NCBI RefSeq assembly: GCF_008692785.1
Contig: NZ_VXJV01000005.1
Span: forward strand, 248,001 to 312,000
From: Salmonella enterica subsp. diarizonae
GTDB lineage: Bacteria; Pseudomonadota; Gammaproteobacteria; Enterobacterales; Enterobacteriaceae
Reading direction: 5' to 3'
Length of the DNA stretch: 64,000 nt
Under the pieces are notes generated by a model, which saw only the letters and a program-made list of their open reading frames with translations, searched no databases and was not told the origin of the DNA. The number at the start of each line of letters is the position of its first letter. Position 1 is the first letter of the stretch. Both the position numbers and the translations under genes were made by a program. This document shows, piece after piece, positions 10,523-19,252 of the stretch.

Positions 10523-13129
10523 ATGAAGAAGACAACCTTGTTTGCAGGACGATTTCCTGGCTATGTGTCACCGTTAAGCGGCGTAGCGCTGTCGGTACTG
10601 GCGACGCTGTATCCGCTGACGAGCCGCGGCGAAAGTTATTTCAACCCTGCGTTTTTGTCGGCGGATACCGCGTCCGTGGCGGATTTATCTCGCTTTGAAA
10701 AAGGTAATCATCAGCCGCCCGGTATCTACCGGGTAGATATCTGGCGTAACGACGAATTCGTAGCGACGCAGGATATTCGTTTTGAGGCTGGCACAGTGGG
10801 TACCGGCGATAAATCCGGTGGCCTGATGCCTTGTTTTACACCGGAGTGGATTAAACGGCTGGGCGTAAATACCGCGGCGTTTTCGGTCTCAGATAAAGGC
10901 GTCGATACTACGTGTATTCACCTTCCTGAGAAAATTCCGGGCGCGGAGATCGCGTTCGATTTCGCGTCGATGCGCTTAAATATTAGCTTGCCGCAGGCGT
11001 CAATGCTCAACAGCGCGCGTGGATATATCCCGCCGGAGGAGTGGGATGAAGGGATACCCGCCGCACTCATTAATTACAGTTTTACCGGTAGCCGCGGAAC
11101 AGACAGCGATAGCTATTTTTTGAGTCTGCTGAGCGGTTTGAACTATGGCCCCTGGCGGCTGCGTAATAACGGAGCCTGGAACTATTCGAAAGGGGATGGC
11201 TATCATTCGCAACGATGGAACAACATTGGCACCTGGGTACAGCGCGCCATCATTCCGCTGAAAAGCGAGCTGGTCATGGGGGACAGCAATACCGGGAACG
11301 ATGTTTTCGACAGCGTCGGCTTTCGCGGAGCGCGTCTGTACTCTGCTGACAATATGTATCCCGATAGCCTACAGGGCTATGCGCCCACGGTCAGAGGGAT
11401 CGCCCGGACGGCGGCAAAGCTGACAATACGACAGAACGGATATGTTATCTACCAAAGCTATGTGTCGCCGGGCGCGTTTGCGATTACCGATCTCAATCCC
11501 ACCTCTTCCAGTGGCGACCTTGAGGTGACGGTAGATGAAAAAGACGGTAGCCAACAACGTTACACGGTGCCTTACTCTACCGTTCCGCTATTGCAGCGTG
11601 AGGGAAGGGTGAAGTATGACCTGGTGGCCGGGGATTTTCGCAGCGGCAATAGTCAGCAGTCTTCGCCATTCTTTTTCCAGGGAACGGTGATTGCCGGCCT
11701 GCCTGCGGGAATGACGGTTTACGGCGGTACGCAACTTGCCGATCGTTACCGCGCCGTGGTGGTCGGGGCGGGGAGAAATTTGGGCGACTGGGGCGCCGTG
11801 TCGATCGATATCACACATGCGCATAGCCAACTGGCAGATGACAGTACCCATCAGGGGCAATCGCTGCGTTTTCTGTACGCCAAATCGCTGAATAACTACG
11901 GGACTAATTTTCAATTGCTGGGCTACCGCTATTCCACGCGCGGATTTTATACCCTGGATGATGTGGCATACCGCAGTATGGAAGGGTACGAATACGATAG
12001 CGACGGACGCCGCCACAAAGTGCCGGTGGCGCAGAGCTACCACAATCTTAGTTACAGCAAAAAAGGCCGCTTTCAGGTCAATATTTCGCAAAACTTGGGT
12101 GATTACGGGTCACTGTATCTTTCCGGCAGTCAACAAAATTACTGGAATACGGCGGATACCAATACCTGGTATCAGTTAGGATACGCCAGTGGGTGGCAAG
12201 GCATGAGTTATTCGCTGTCATGGTCGTGGAACGAATCGGTGGGGATCTCTGGCGCCGATCGCATTCTGGCATTCAATATGTCCGTTCCGTTTAGCGTTCT
12301 GACCGGACGGCGCTATGCGCGCGACACTATTCTCGATCGTACTTATGTTACGTTTAACGCCAACCGCAACCGCGACGGCGACAATAGCTGGCAGACCGGC
12401 GTGGGCGGCACGCTTCTGGAAGGACGTAATCTGAGCTACAGCGTGACGCAGGGGCGTAGCAGTACCAATGGTTATAGCGGCAGCGCCAGCGCTAACTGGC
12501 AGGCGACGTATGGCACGCTGGGCGTAGGATATAACTACGATCGCGATCAGCATGACTATAACTGGCAACTTTCCGGCGGTGTGGTCGGTCATGCGGATGG
12601 TATTACGTTTAGCCAACCGTTGGGCGATACCAATGTCTTGATTAAAGCGCCGGGAGCGAAAGGCGTGCGCATCGAAAACCAGACCGGCGTGAAAACGGAC
12701 TGGCGGGGCTATGCGGTAATGCCCTACGCCACGGTATATCGCTATAACCGCGTCGCGTTAGATACCAACACGATGGATAACCATACCGATGTCGAGAATA
12801 ACGTCAGCAGCGTGGTGCCGACTGAGGGCGCGCTGGTGCGGGCCGCTTTTGATACGCGGATAGGCGTAAGGGCAATCATTACCGCGAGGCTTGGCGGCCG
12901 TCCGTTACCGTTTGGCGCGATAGTACGAGAAACCGCCAGTGGCATTACCAGTATGGTCGGCGATGACGGGCAAATTTATCTGAGCGGCTTACCGCTAAAA
13001 GGTGAACTGTTCATCCAGTGGGGAGAGGGGAAAAACGCGCGTTGTATCGCCCCCTACGCCCTGGCGGAGAATAGCCTGAAGCAGGCGATTACGCTAGCCA
13101 GCGCGACCTGTATCCGTCCGTCGTCATAA
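10523..13129 (+). CDS. fimD: Outer-membrane usher FimD
   Basis: Outer-membrane assembly platform secreting and ordering type 1 fimbrial subunits. About 868 residues from ATG at 10523; a GTG at 10502 in frame would add seven residues and cannot be excluded. The mature protein begins with the usher N-domain ([10 protein letters not shown]), has FIMRRG-like segments in a large beta-barrel, a plug domain ([21 protein letters not shown] near residue 315) and C-terminal domains ending with a Cys pair ([10 protein letters not shown] and SATCIR). Spaced 30 bases after fimC and 13 before fimH. Confidence 0.96.
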   Translation: MKKTTLFAGRFPGYVSPLSGVALSVLATLYPLTSRGESYFNPAFLSADTASVADLSRFEKGNHQPPGIYRVDIWRNDEFVATQDIRFEAGTVGTGDKSGGLMPCFTPEWIKRLGVNTAAFSVSDKGVDTTCIHLPEKIPGAEIAFDFASMRLNISLPQASMLNSARGYIPPEEWDEGIPAALINYSFTGSRGTDSDSYFLSLLSGLNYGPWRLRNNGAWNYSKGDGYHSQRWNNIGTWVQRAIIPLKSELVMGDSNTGNDVFDSVGFRGARLYSADNMYPDSLQGYAPTVRGIARTAAKLTIRQNGYVIYQSYVSPGAFAITDLNPTSSSGDLEVTVDEKDGSQQRYTVPYSTVPLLQREGRVKYDLVAGDFRSGNSQQSSPFFFQGTVIAGLPAGMTVYGGTQLADRYRAVVVGAGRNLGDWGAVSIDITHAHSQLADDSTHQGQSLRFLYAKSLNNYGTNFQLLGYRYSTRGFYTLDDVAYRSMEGYEYDSDGRRHKVPVAQSYHNLSYSKKGRFQVNISQNLGDYGSLYLSGSQQNYWNTADTNTWYQLGYASGWQGMSYSLSWSWNESVGISGADRILAFNMSVPFSVLTGRRYARDTILDRTYVTFNANRNRDGDNSWQTGVGGTLLEGRNLSYSVTQGRSSTNGYSGSASANWQATYGTLGVGYNYDRDQHDYNWQLSGGVVGHADGITFSQPLGDTNVLIKAPGAKGVRIENQTGVKTDWRGYAVMPYATVYRYNRVALDTNTMDNHTDVENNVSSVVPTEGALVRAAFDTRIGVRAIITARLGGRPLPFGAIVRETASGITSMVGDDGQIYLSGLPLKGELFIQWGEGKNARCIAPYALAENSLKQAITLASATCIRPSS

Positions 13130-13142
13130 AGGAAAAATAGAG

Positions 13143-14150
13143 ATGAAAATATACTCAGCGCTATTGCTGGCGGGGACTGCGCTCTTTTTCACCCATCCCG
13201 CGCTGGCGACGGTTTGCCGCAATTCAAACGGGACGGCGACCGATATCTTTTACGACCTGTCAGATGTTTTCACCAGCGGCAATAATCAGCCGGGACAGGT
13301 GGTTACGCTGCCGGAAAAATCAGGTTGGGTCGGCGTAAACGCGACGTGCCCGGCCGGGACAACAGTGAATTATACCTACCGAAGCTATGTATCAGAATTA
13401 CCGGTACAAAGCACCGAGGGAAATTTTAAATACCTCAAGCTGAATGACTACCTTCTGGGCGCGATGAGCATCACCGATAGTGTCGCTGGTGTATTTTATC
13501 CGCCCCGTAACTATATTCGCATGGGGGTCGACTCTAATGTGTCGCAGCAAAGGCCGTTCGGCGTGCAGGACTCAAAGCTGGTTTTTAAATTAAAAGTGAT
13601 ACGGCCTTTTATTAATATGGTGACAACCCCTCGCCAGACGATGTTTAGTGTCTATGTGACGACCTCTACCGGCGACGCGTTGAGAACGCCAGTGTATACC
13701 ATTAGCTACAGCGGTAGAGTGGAAGTACCGCAAAACTGTGAAGTGAATGCCGGACAGGTAGTGGAGTTTGATTTCGGCGATATTGGCGCGTCGTTATTTA
13801 GTCAGGCGGGGACGGGTAATCGTCCGCAAGGCGTCACGCCGCAAACGAAAACCATTGCCATCAAATGTACCAACGTCGCGGCGCAGGCCTATTTATCGAT
13901 GCGGCTTGAAGCCGAAAAGGCCTCAGGGCAGGCGATGGTGTCCGATAATCCGGATCTAGGCTTTGTGGTTGCTAATAGCAACGGCATGCCGCTTATCCCC
14001 AATAATTTGTCGAGTAAAATTCCGTTTCGTCTTGATGATAACGCCGCCGCTCGCGTAAGTATCCGCGCCTGGCCAGTCAGCGTGACGGGGAATAAACCGA
14101 CCGAAGGGCCGTTTACTGCGCGCGGCTATCTACGAGTCGATTATGATTAA
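13143..14150 (+). CDS. fimH: Mannose-binding tip adhesin FimH
   Basis: Two-domain adhesin at the fimbrial tip, 335 residues. The signal peptide ends at ALA; the mature lectin domain starts TVCRNSNGTATD, and the pilin domain starts near residue 195 (VEVPQNCEVNAG) and ends with the chaperone-recognised strand GYLRVDYD. The lectin domain is very close to the Salmonella allele, not to E. coli FimH. Single-residue variants in this domain are known to set binding strength and host range. Its stop lies 10 bases before the fimF ATG. Confidence 0.96.
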   Translation: MKIYSALLLAGTALFFTHPALATVCRNSNGTATDIFYDLSDVFTSGNNQPGQVVTLPEKSGWVGVNATCPAGTTVNYTYRSYVSELPVQSTEGNFKYLKLNDYLLGAMSITDSVAGVFYPPRNYIRMGVDSNVSQQRPFGVQDSKLVFKLKVIRPFINMVTTPRQTMFSVYVTTSTGDALRTPVYTISYSGRVEVPQNCEVNAGQVVEFDFGDIGASLFSQAGTGNRPQGVTPQTKTIAIKCTNVAAQAYLSMRLEAEKASGQAMVSDNPDLGFVVANSNGMPLIPNNLSSKIPFRLDDNAAARVSIRAWPVSVTGNKPTEGPFTARGYLRVDYD

Positions 14151-14160
14151 AGGAGGCGTT

Positions 14161-14679
14161 ATGATCCTTCGGCGTGTTTTCGTCGCTATCGGTTGTGTTT
14201 TATTCAGCCCGCTGAGTCAGGCCAATTCATCTCTGGGCGAAGTGAATATTGAACTGCGCGGTAACGTGGTGGATTTTACCTGCGCCGTGATTGGGGGCGA
14301 CAGTAACAAGTCGGTTAACCTCGGCACCTGGCCGACAAAACAGCTTCACGCTGCCGGTGACGTCACGCAACCGGTAGCATTTAGCCTAAAACTTGAAGGC
14401 TGCCCGCCGGGTTCGGCGTCGATAACGTTTTCCGGGACGCCAGCGCCCGGCACTGCATTATTGGCGCTTGCTGATACGGCAATGGCGCAAAAACTGGCGA
14501 TTGAAATTCGCGATGGCGATCAACGTCGATTGCCACTTGAACAGGCCAGCAAGGCCGTCGATATTGACAATAACGGCAATGCTACCCTGAAATTCTATGC
14601 GAACTATATCGCCTTAGCAGATGGCGTACAGCCCGGTCTTGCTAATGCGGATGCGACCTTCATGATCAATTACAATTAA
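14161..14679 (+). CDS. fimF: Fimbrial adaptor subunit FimF
   Basis: A minor pilin linking the FimH tip to the FimA rod, 172 residues. The start at 14161 is set by an ideal Shine-Dalgarno (aaaggagg) overlapping the fimH end; an ATG 18 bases upstream in frame lacks one. Signal peptide cleaves near SQANS. A Cys pair (FTCAVIG and EGCPPG) and the C-terminal pattern ATFMINYN fit the pilin family. Last gene of the structural operon. Confidence 0.94.
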   Translation: MILRRVFVAIGCVLFSPLSQANSSLGEVNIELRGNVVDFTCAVIGGDSNKSVNLGTWPTKQLHAAGDVTQPVAFSLKLEGCPPGSASITFSGTPAPGTALLALADTAMAQKLAIEIRDGDQRRLPLEQASKAVDIDNNGNATLKFYANYIALADGVQPGLANADATFMINYN

Positions 14680-14694
14680 TGTACACTGTTGTGG

Positions 14695-14719
14695 CTCCCG
14701 AACGATAATTCGCCGGGAG
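14695..14719. terminator. Hairpin between fimF and fimZ
   Basis: The stem ctcccg/cgggag closes a loop between the convergent ends of fimF and fimZ. There is no strong T-run on either side, so its terminator role is uncertain. Confidence 0.4.
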
Positions 14720-14724
14720 TATGC

Positions 14725-15357
14725 TTACAATAATTCGTGTGATTTGGCGTAATCGATAAGCTCAACGATAGAGTGAAGGCCAAGTTTAGAAAATATATTG
14801 GCCTTATGCGCACTGATAGTCTTATTACTTAATAAAAGTTGCTCGGCAATTTCTTTGTTAGACATTCCGTTTGCCAGATAACGTAGCACGGTAACTTCGC
14901 GGTTAGAAAGTGGCATATCATGGTGCCCGCCTTTGAGCGTACGGGTACTGCTGATGAAATTAAGCGTCTCAGATGGAAAAAAAGAATATCCGGATAAAAT
15001 CATTTTTACCGCATTATAAATATCATTGAGATCTTTGCGCTTACTCACAAAACCGTTTGCGCCCGCTCTTATTGCTCTTCCAGCATAAAAAGCCTCTGAT
15101 TTTGACGATAAAAAAAGTATCCGGGTATTTTCCTGGATAGATTTGATTCGTTTAAGTAAGGTAAACCCGTCGGTACCCGGTAATTCAATATCCAGAATGA
15201 CAAGGTCGACAGGATAAGTGCGCAGATACTCTATCGCTGTTCGGCTATCATCCGTTTTCAGGACAACCTGAATATTACTATTTTTTCCGAGTAAAACTTC
15301 TATCGACATTCTTACAATAGGGTGTTCGTCCATAATGATAACAGATGCAGGTTTCAT
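14725..15357 (-). CDS. fimZ: Fimbrial response regulator FimZ
   Basis: A 210-residue NarL/FixJ-type regulator that activates fimA transcription. The receiver domain (1-120) has acidic residues Asp10 and Glu11, phospho-acceptor Asp56 (VILDIELPG) and the Lys of KRK near 110. The C-terminal LuxR-type helix-turn-helix (about 145-205) includes LSNREVTVLRYLANGMSNKE. No partner kinase is encoded here. About 600 bases of non-coding DNA separate its start from fimY, leaving room for its own promoter. Confidence 0.96.
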   Translation of the reverse strand: MKPASVIIMDEHPIVRMSIEVLLGKNSNIQVVLKTDDSRTAIEYLRTYPVDLVILDIELPGTDGFTLLKRIKSIQENTRILFLSSKSEAFYAGRAIRAGANGFVSKRKDLNDIYNAVKMILSGYSFFPSETLNFISSTRTLKGGHHDMPLSNREVTVLRYLANGMSNKEIAEQLLLSNKTISAHKANIFSKLGLHSIVELIDYAKSHELL

Positions 15358-15960
15358 TGATGTATGCCTCAGACTGTTATGCGTCCTTCGTTTTAGAATA
15401 AGCGTCAGACACCTTGAAGGTTGTTAAATAGCCAGATCTACACGCCACACAGTGGAGCAATATTAAAGAATGAGACCTCCCTGTTGACTGGCTATTTTGC
15501 GTAAGAGCAATAAATATGAGGAATATCCATTTCGCACCAATAAAAAAGAAATTTCTGATTAAGTAAAAACAATATGGATTATACCTGGTCTGATTTCTCG
15601 GAAAAGTCTTGCGAAATGCGAATTATGGATGGCGGGTAGGATGTTCTGTTGTGTTATATAGAATCCGCGCATTATAGAATTATTTTCTTTGGAATTAATG
15701 CTGGCAAGATTAATTCATTATTTTTAAGCATAAAAATAATATAAAAAACTAATTGTTTAGTGTTTGTTATGTAACAAAAGAAAGATGTTTACGCTGAAAA
15801 CCTCAAGAAACGAGGAGGGACAGGGGATGGCGTAGGGAGAGAATCTTTATCGCTTACCAGGACGAGTTGCAAATATTAATTTTATGTGAAACATTTACAT
15901 TTCATGGATGTGAAAATAAGTAATTTCTTAAAAAATCTTATTCACCAGAAAGTTAGTTCG
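15358..15960 (-). promoter_or_regulatory. AT-rich fimZ upstream region
   Basis: About 600 bases between fimY and fimZ without a plausible reading frame. It is strongly AT-rich, with runs such as ttaatgctggc...ttattttt, a composition typical of H-NS-silenced Salmonella DNA. It should contain the fimZ promoter; I cannot assign operator sites by eye. Confidence 0.5.
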
Positions 15961-16683
15961 TTAAAAAATGTCGGGGAAAGTAACGTTTAGCTGCTGCATT
16001 AGCCGAAGAAAGCTTTGCCTGTGGGGAAGGTTAAGGAGGGTGATCAGTTGTTTAAGCCGGTAAACCACACGATGATAAGGTACGCTTTGCTGACGTGCTA
16101 TTTCTTTTAAAGAGACGCCTTGCGCTAAAGTTTCAATCATCAACCAGTCAGTGTGGCTAAAGCTTTCCGATAAGTGAGGTTCGGCAGTTGATAACAAGGC
16201 TTCGCGTAACGAGGCCAGATTTTGTCGTCGCGACAGGACAAAAAAACGCCCAGCCATACGGATAAACTGTGCTATAGCGGGGGTTTTATCTGATACCAGC
16301 AGGTAAATCTGTATATCGCTTTGTTGCCAACTGAGCGCACGTAGCTGCTTAAGCGCCTCAACACAGGAGATGGGTAGCGCCTCCATATCTACAATCAGTT
16401 GTCTGAGCGAACCCTCTTCGATCCACAAAGAAATGTCGTCTAATGAGCGGAAAGCTGCGGTGCGCTTGCCGGAAAATAAGTAGCGACTCAGCGAATATGC
16501 CAGGTAGCTGTCAGTTGTAATGATTGCCTGGGAAATGATACCAACCGGCAAGGCATAATTGAGCTGTTGGTTCAGTAACTCAAGGCAATCAAATATCTGT
16601 GGCGTTGGAGAGTGATAACGGCAGGCGCAGTCTTTGGCATTTCTTGAACGGCGGTGTCTTTCCCTGCGTGGTACGCTGCGCAT
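15961..16683 (-). CDS. fimY: Fimbrial regulator FimY
   Basis: A 240-residue regulator required, with FimZ, for fimA expression. The C-terminal part (about 170-225) contains a LuxR-like helix-turn-helix (WLMIETLAQGVSLKEIARQ), the N-terminal part resembles a degenerate receiver-like domain. Codons 7, 9 and 14 are AGG, AGA and AGA, three rare arginine codons within the first 14, all read by the tRNA encoded by the nearby argU (fimU). That explains why efficient FimY production depends on this tRNA. Confidence 0.93.
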   Translation of the reverse strand: MRSVPRRERHRRSRNAKDCACRYHSPTPQIFDCLELLNQQLNYALPVGIISQAIITTDSYLAYSLSRYLFSGKRTAAFRSLDDISLWIEEGSLRQLIVDMEALPISCVEALKQLRALSWQQSDIQIYLLVSDKTPAIAQFIRMAGRFFVLSRRQNLASLREALLSTAEPHLSESFSHTDWLMIETLAQGVSLKEIARQQSVPYHRVVYRLKQLITLLNLPHRQSFLRLMQQLNVTFPDIF

Positions 16684-16701
16684 CCTGCTTTTTCCATTGC
16701 T

Positions 16702-17430
16702 TTAATATATATCTGGTAATATTGCTGGCCATAAATAACCTTGTCCCATCGTTGCACCAGCGTAAAAAGCAATGCTTCGTTGCTCTGATGTTTCAATGCC
16801 TTCCATCAGCATATCGGCTGCGATCTTATATCCAATGAGAATAGCCTGGCGCATTTTTTGCGGATCAGATACAAGGTTCCAGAATGTTTTTTTATCGAAT
16901 TTAACTCCGCTTAACCGCCAGTTTTCGTTAGAAAAGGTAGCAAACATTTTTTCATTGATATCATCCAGCCAAACGGGCAGCCCGCTGGTTTCAGGTTGTT
17001 GAATTTTTTCATAGAGGCGAAACTGCTGACCTGTACTTAAGGTGTAAAAAGCGCCAGAGTCTTGCTGTTCAATAGTGAGATTTGATGAATGCGAGCGTAC
17101 TTTTAAAAGTAATACATCAATATTTAACAATACCTTCACCGGTAACTTCAGAAGATATCTACTATTTTGAGGGAAGAAAGGTAGAGTGTCTATTTGTTGG
17201 AAAAAGTGATTATGTAACGCCTGTTGACTGAACTGCTGAAAAAAAGCTTTACTATCACTTCCCGACGGAAGTTGAGTCAGGACCTCATAGCCGATTAATT
17301 GTGCAGTTGAGAGATGAACGATAGGCTCAAATTTTAACAACCCGTTGCTGTGATATGAATGACGTATTGGCGAAGACGTCGGACTCGGGGTATTTATCCT
17401 TTCCTTTAATAAAGTATCCTGTGCCACCAA
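16702..17430 (-). CDS. EAL-domain cyclic-di-GMP phosphodiesterase of the fim cluster (STM0551-like)
   Basis: A 242-residue protein consisting essentially of an EAL domain, with no receiver, GGDEF or membrane segment. The signature reads EVL with Glu49, the residue reported as required for phosphodiesterase activity in the Typhimurium homologue STM0551, which dampens fimbriation. Other conserved segments are KLPVKVLLNIDVLLLK, the LDDI-like WLDDINEK near 162 and VKFDKK near 183. It lies 18 bases upstream of fimY on the same strand, suggesting joint transcription. Confidence 0.85.
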   Translation of the reverse strand: MVAQDTLLKERINTPSPTSSPIRHSYHSNGLLKFEPIVHLSTAQLIGYEVLTQLPSGSDSKAFFQQFSQQALHNHFFQQIDTLPFFPQNSRYLLKLPVKVLLNIDVLLLKVRSHSSNLTIEQQDSGAFYTLSTGQQFRLYEKIQQPETSGLPVWLDDINEKMFATFSNENWRLSGVKFDKKTFWNLVSDPQKMRQAILIGYKIAADMLMEGIETSEQRSIAFYAGATMGQGYLWPAILPDIY

Positions 17431-17591
17431 ACACTCCTTCAGGCATTTAAGATGCAGCCATATATTTTCGACCCATGAATCTGGCAGGGTATTATGTGCA
17501 TCATTGTGGCAGTGTTAAAAAAATGCCTGTAGGTATCGTTACTTAATTATTGATGAGATATTTCGTAAGCCTTGTAAAAAATTAAGTGAGT

Positions 17592-18188
17592 TTACTTACT
17601 GAGTAAGAAATTAAGATTAACTCTAATATACTTTAAAAACTGCTGCTCTGTTTTAACATGTAATTTTCGCATAATGCTCCGTCGGAGTAACCTGGTCTGT
17701 TCTTCAGAGAGTGAAAGTAAAGCGGCCGTTTCGCTTAAATGATAACCACTGGCGATCAGTTTTAACAGATGACGTTCTGTTACTGAAAAATGACGAGTCG
17801 TGCAGTAGTGGCAAATGGTAGAAGGGACGCTATGTCGAAGCGCTCGCTTATGCAAAATTAATATCATCTTTCGGGTGATTTCTTCAATATCATCTTCCCG
17901 GTAAATATGCGGCAGCATATACAGACATGGCCTGAACATGAGCTTTTCTTTATCGGATTCATTACAAATAATCACCCGTAACTGATGTTGGGTATGCATG
18001 GGTATCTGGTAACAACCTGCGCTGAACCAATCATCGTCCAGTGCCAGAAAAGCGATATCGGCATTATCTATCTCTTCTGGTGGCAGAAAATAAATTTTCT
18101 GCTGCCATTGATTCGCCAGACGCGTCATGATGATTTTCAAACCATGCTCAAAGTGACTGTTTTGTTCCTTAATCGCGATACTCAGCAT
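17592..18188 (-). CDS. fimW: Fimbrial repressor FimW
   Basis: A 198-residue LuxR-type DNA-binding protein that in Salmonella represses fim genes, probably by antagonising FimZ. The C-terminal helix-turn-helix covers about residues 135-195 (VTERHLLKLIASGYHLSETA). The N-terminal half shows no clear sensory domain. I start at MLSIAIKEQN, the annotated family length; an ATG ten codons upstream exists. A 161-base gap separates it from the EAL gene, so it likely has its own promoter. Confidence 0.92.
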   Translation of the reverse strand: MLSIAIKEQNSHFEHGLKIIMTRLANQWQQKIYFLPPEEIDNADIAFLALDDDWFSAGCYQIPMHTQHQLRVIICNESDKEKLMFRPCLYMLPHIYREDDIEEITRKMILILHKRALRHSVPSTICHYCTTRHFSVTERHLLKLIASGYHLSETAALLSLSEEQTRLLRRSIMRKLHVKTEQQFLKYIRVNLNFLLSK

Positions 18189-18442
18189 AAAAAATATCCT
18201 AAACGGCAGGTGAATCATGGTGAAATATTAAAGAAACTTATTGATTTTCTAAATACTGGCGGCCTTAATTCCCACTTTATGCGTGCTGAGTTGTGTCCAG
18301 GCGATTTCCTGGAACCTGCCGTGGCGCCAGAAAAGACGATATTCGTACACTTAGTCAGCAACCGGAACAAAAGCCATTGACTCAGGAGTGCCTGACCGTA
18401 TAATTCTCGCGTTTCGTCTACACGAAGTCTTCACTTCACAAG

Positions 18443-18519
<77 letters not shown>

Positions 18520-18534
18520 TTATATTTCAGCAAG

Positions 18535-18664
18535 TTACCTATTTTCTGCAAGTTCCTTATTTTCCTGGTGGGACATATTTTGGACATCATCACTGAAAAT
18601 TGAGTCAATTTGCCTCGTATGTTCAGTTAAATGGTTCGGTGCAAGGTGAGCATATTCCCGGACA
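18535..18664 (-). pseudogene. Phage integrase C-terminal remnant
   Basis: Reading the minus strand from 18664 gives [20 protein letters not shown] followed by [14 protein letters not shown] and a stop at 18535. This is the tail of a tyrosine recombinase, including the conserved Tyr nucleophile region (YAHLAP). The catalytic body is missing; upstream sequence loses resemblance. It lies 16 bases after argU, where an integrase of an argU-targeting element would end. Confidence 0.75.
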
Positions 18665-18714
18665 AACAACATCGACAGCACTGATGAGGTACGGAACCGT
18701 CGGCCACAATCTTC

Positions 18715-18895
18715 TCAACTTCCTTCCCTCCAGTATCCTGGGAGTTTGATGATGGAACGGTGATGTGATGGGGCATATATGGGACATACAAAGCTTTGCA
18801 TCGGCTGCAAGGCTTTGCATGTTTTTCGAAGATGGGACGTGTGAGCGCAGTGTTGATGGGATAAGTTGTTGTTAGCTAAAGTCGTTCCAGGAACG
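18715..18895 (-). pseudogene. Probable second integrase tail remnant
   Basis: The minus strand here again encodes the SHxxN-like tail motifs typical of the extreme C-terminus of such integrases (for example CMSHICPI and HTSHLRK), directly beside the second tRNA fragment. No catalytic motif remains. I read it as the debris of another insertion at argU; the assignment is tentative. Confidence 0.35.
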
Positions 18896-18938
18896 TCTAA
18901 GCCGTGGGTCGTAGGTTCGAATCCTGCGGGGCGCGCCA
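18896..18938 (+). repeat. Partial argU copy (attachment-site relic)
   Basis: 43 bases matching the argU 3' half from the anticodon loop to CCA with three mismatches (gtcgt for gtcgc, gcgg for gcag, gcgcgcc for gcgtgcc). There is no 5' half, so it is not a tRNA gene. It marks the left boundary of the lyase island. Confidence 0.9.
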
Positions 18939-19165
18939 TTTAAAATCCAATAATCATCTCAATAATCTTTACTAATAAAACAACCTGACAGTGCAAACAA
19001 TAGGGTAAGTTTTAAATTTGCGAGTCACCCACGGCATAAATCGCCGATCCTGGCAGTGCCAAAAATATCTTCAGTCTATGAGTAACAATTAGAAAACCTC
19101 GTAGTAAAGCGCCAGAAGTGGAGGGAGTATTAAAGAAAGATCACAGTACGGGGAAAAGATTCAAA
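18939..19165. other. Non-coding stretch inside the island's left end
   Basis: About 230 bases between the tRNA relic and the terminator of the lyase gene. No reading frame, repeat or RNA gene is apparent to me. Confidence 0.4.
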
Positions 19166-19195
19166 AAATCCCCCGACAAAATTGTCGGGGGATTT
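19166..19195 (-). terminator. Intrinsic terminator of the lyase transcript
   Basis: A perfect stem aaatcccccgac/gtcgggggattt with a six-base loop, followed on the minus strand by a T-run. It sits about 58 bases past the lyase stop codon. Confidence 0.9.
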
Positions 19196-19252
19196 ATGTA
19201 TAAGAGGCAGAGCTATGTCGGAGGATATTTATTAACGCAATGACTAACCTGG

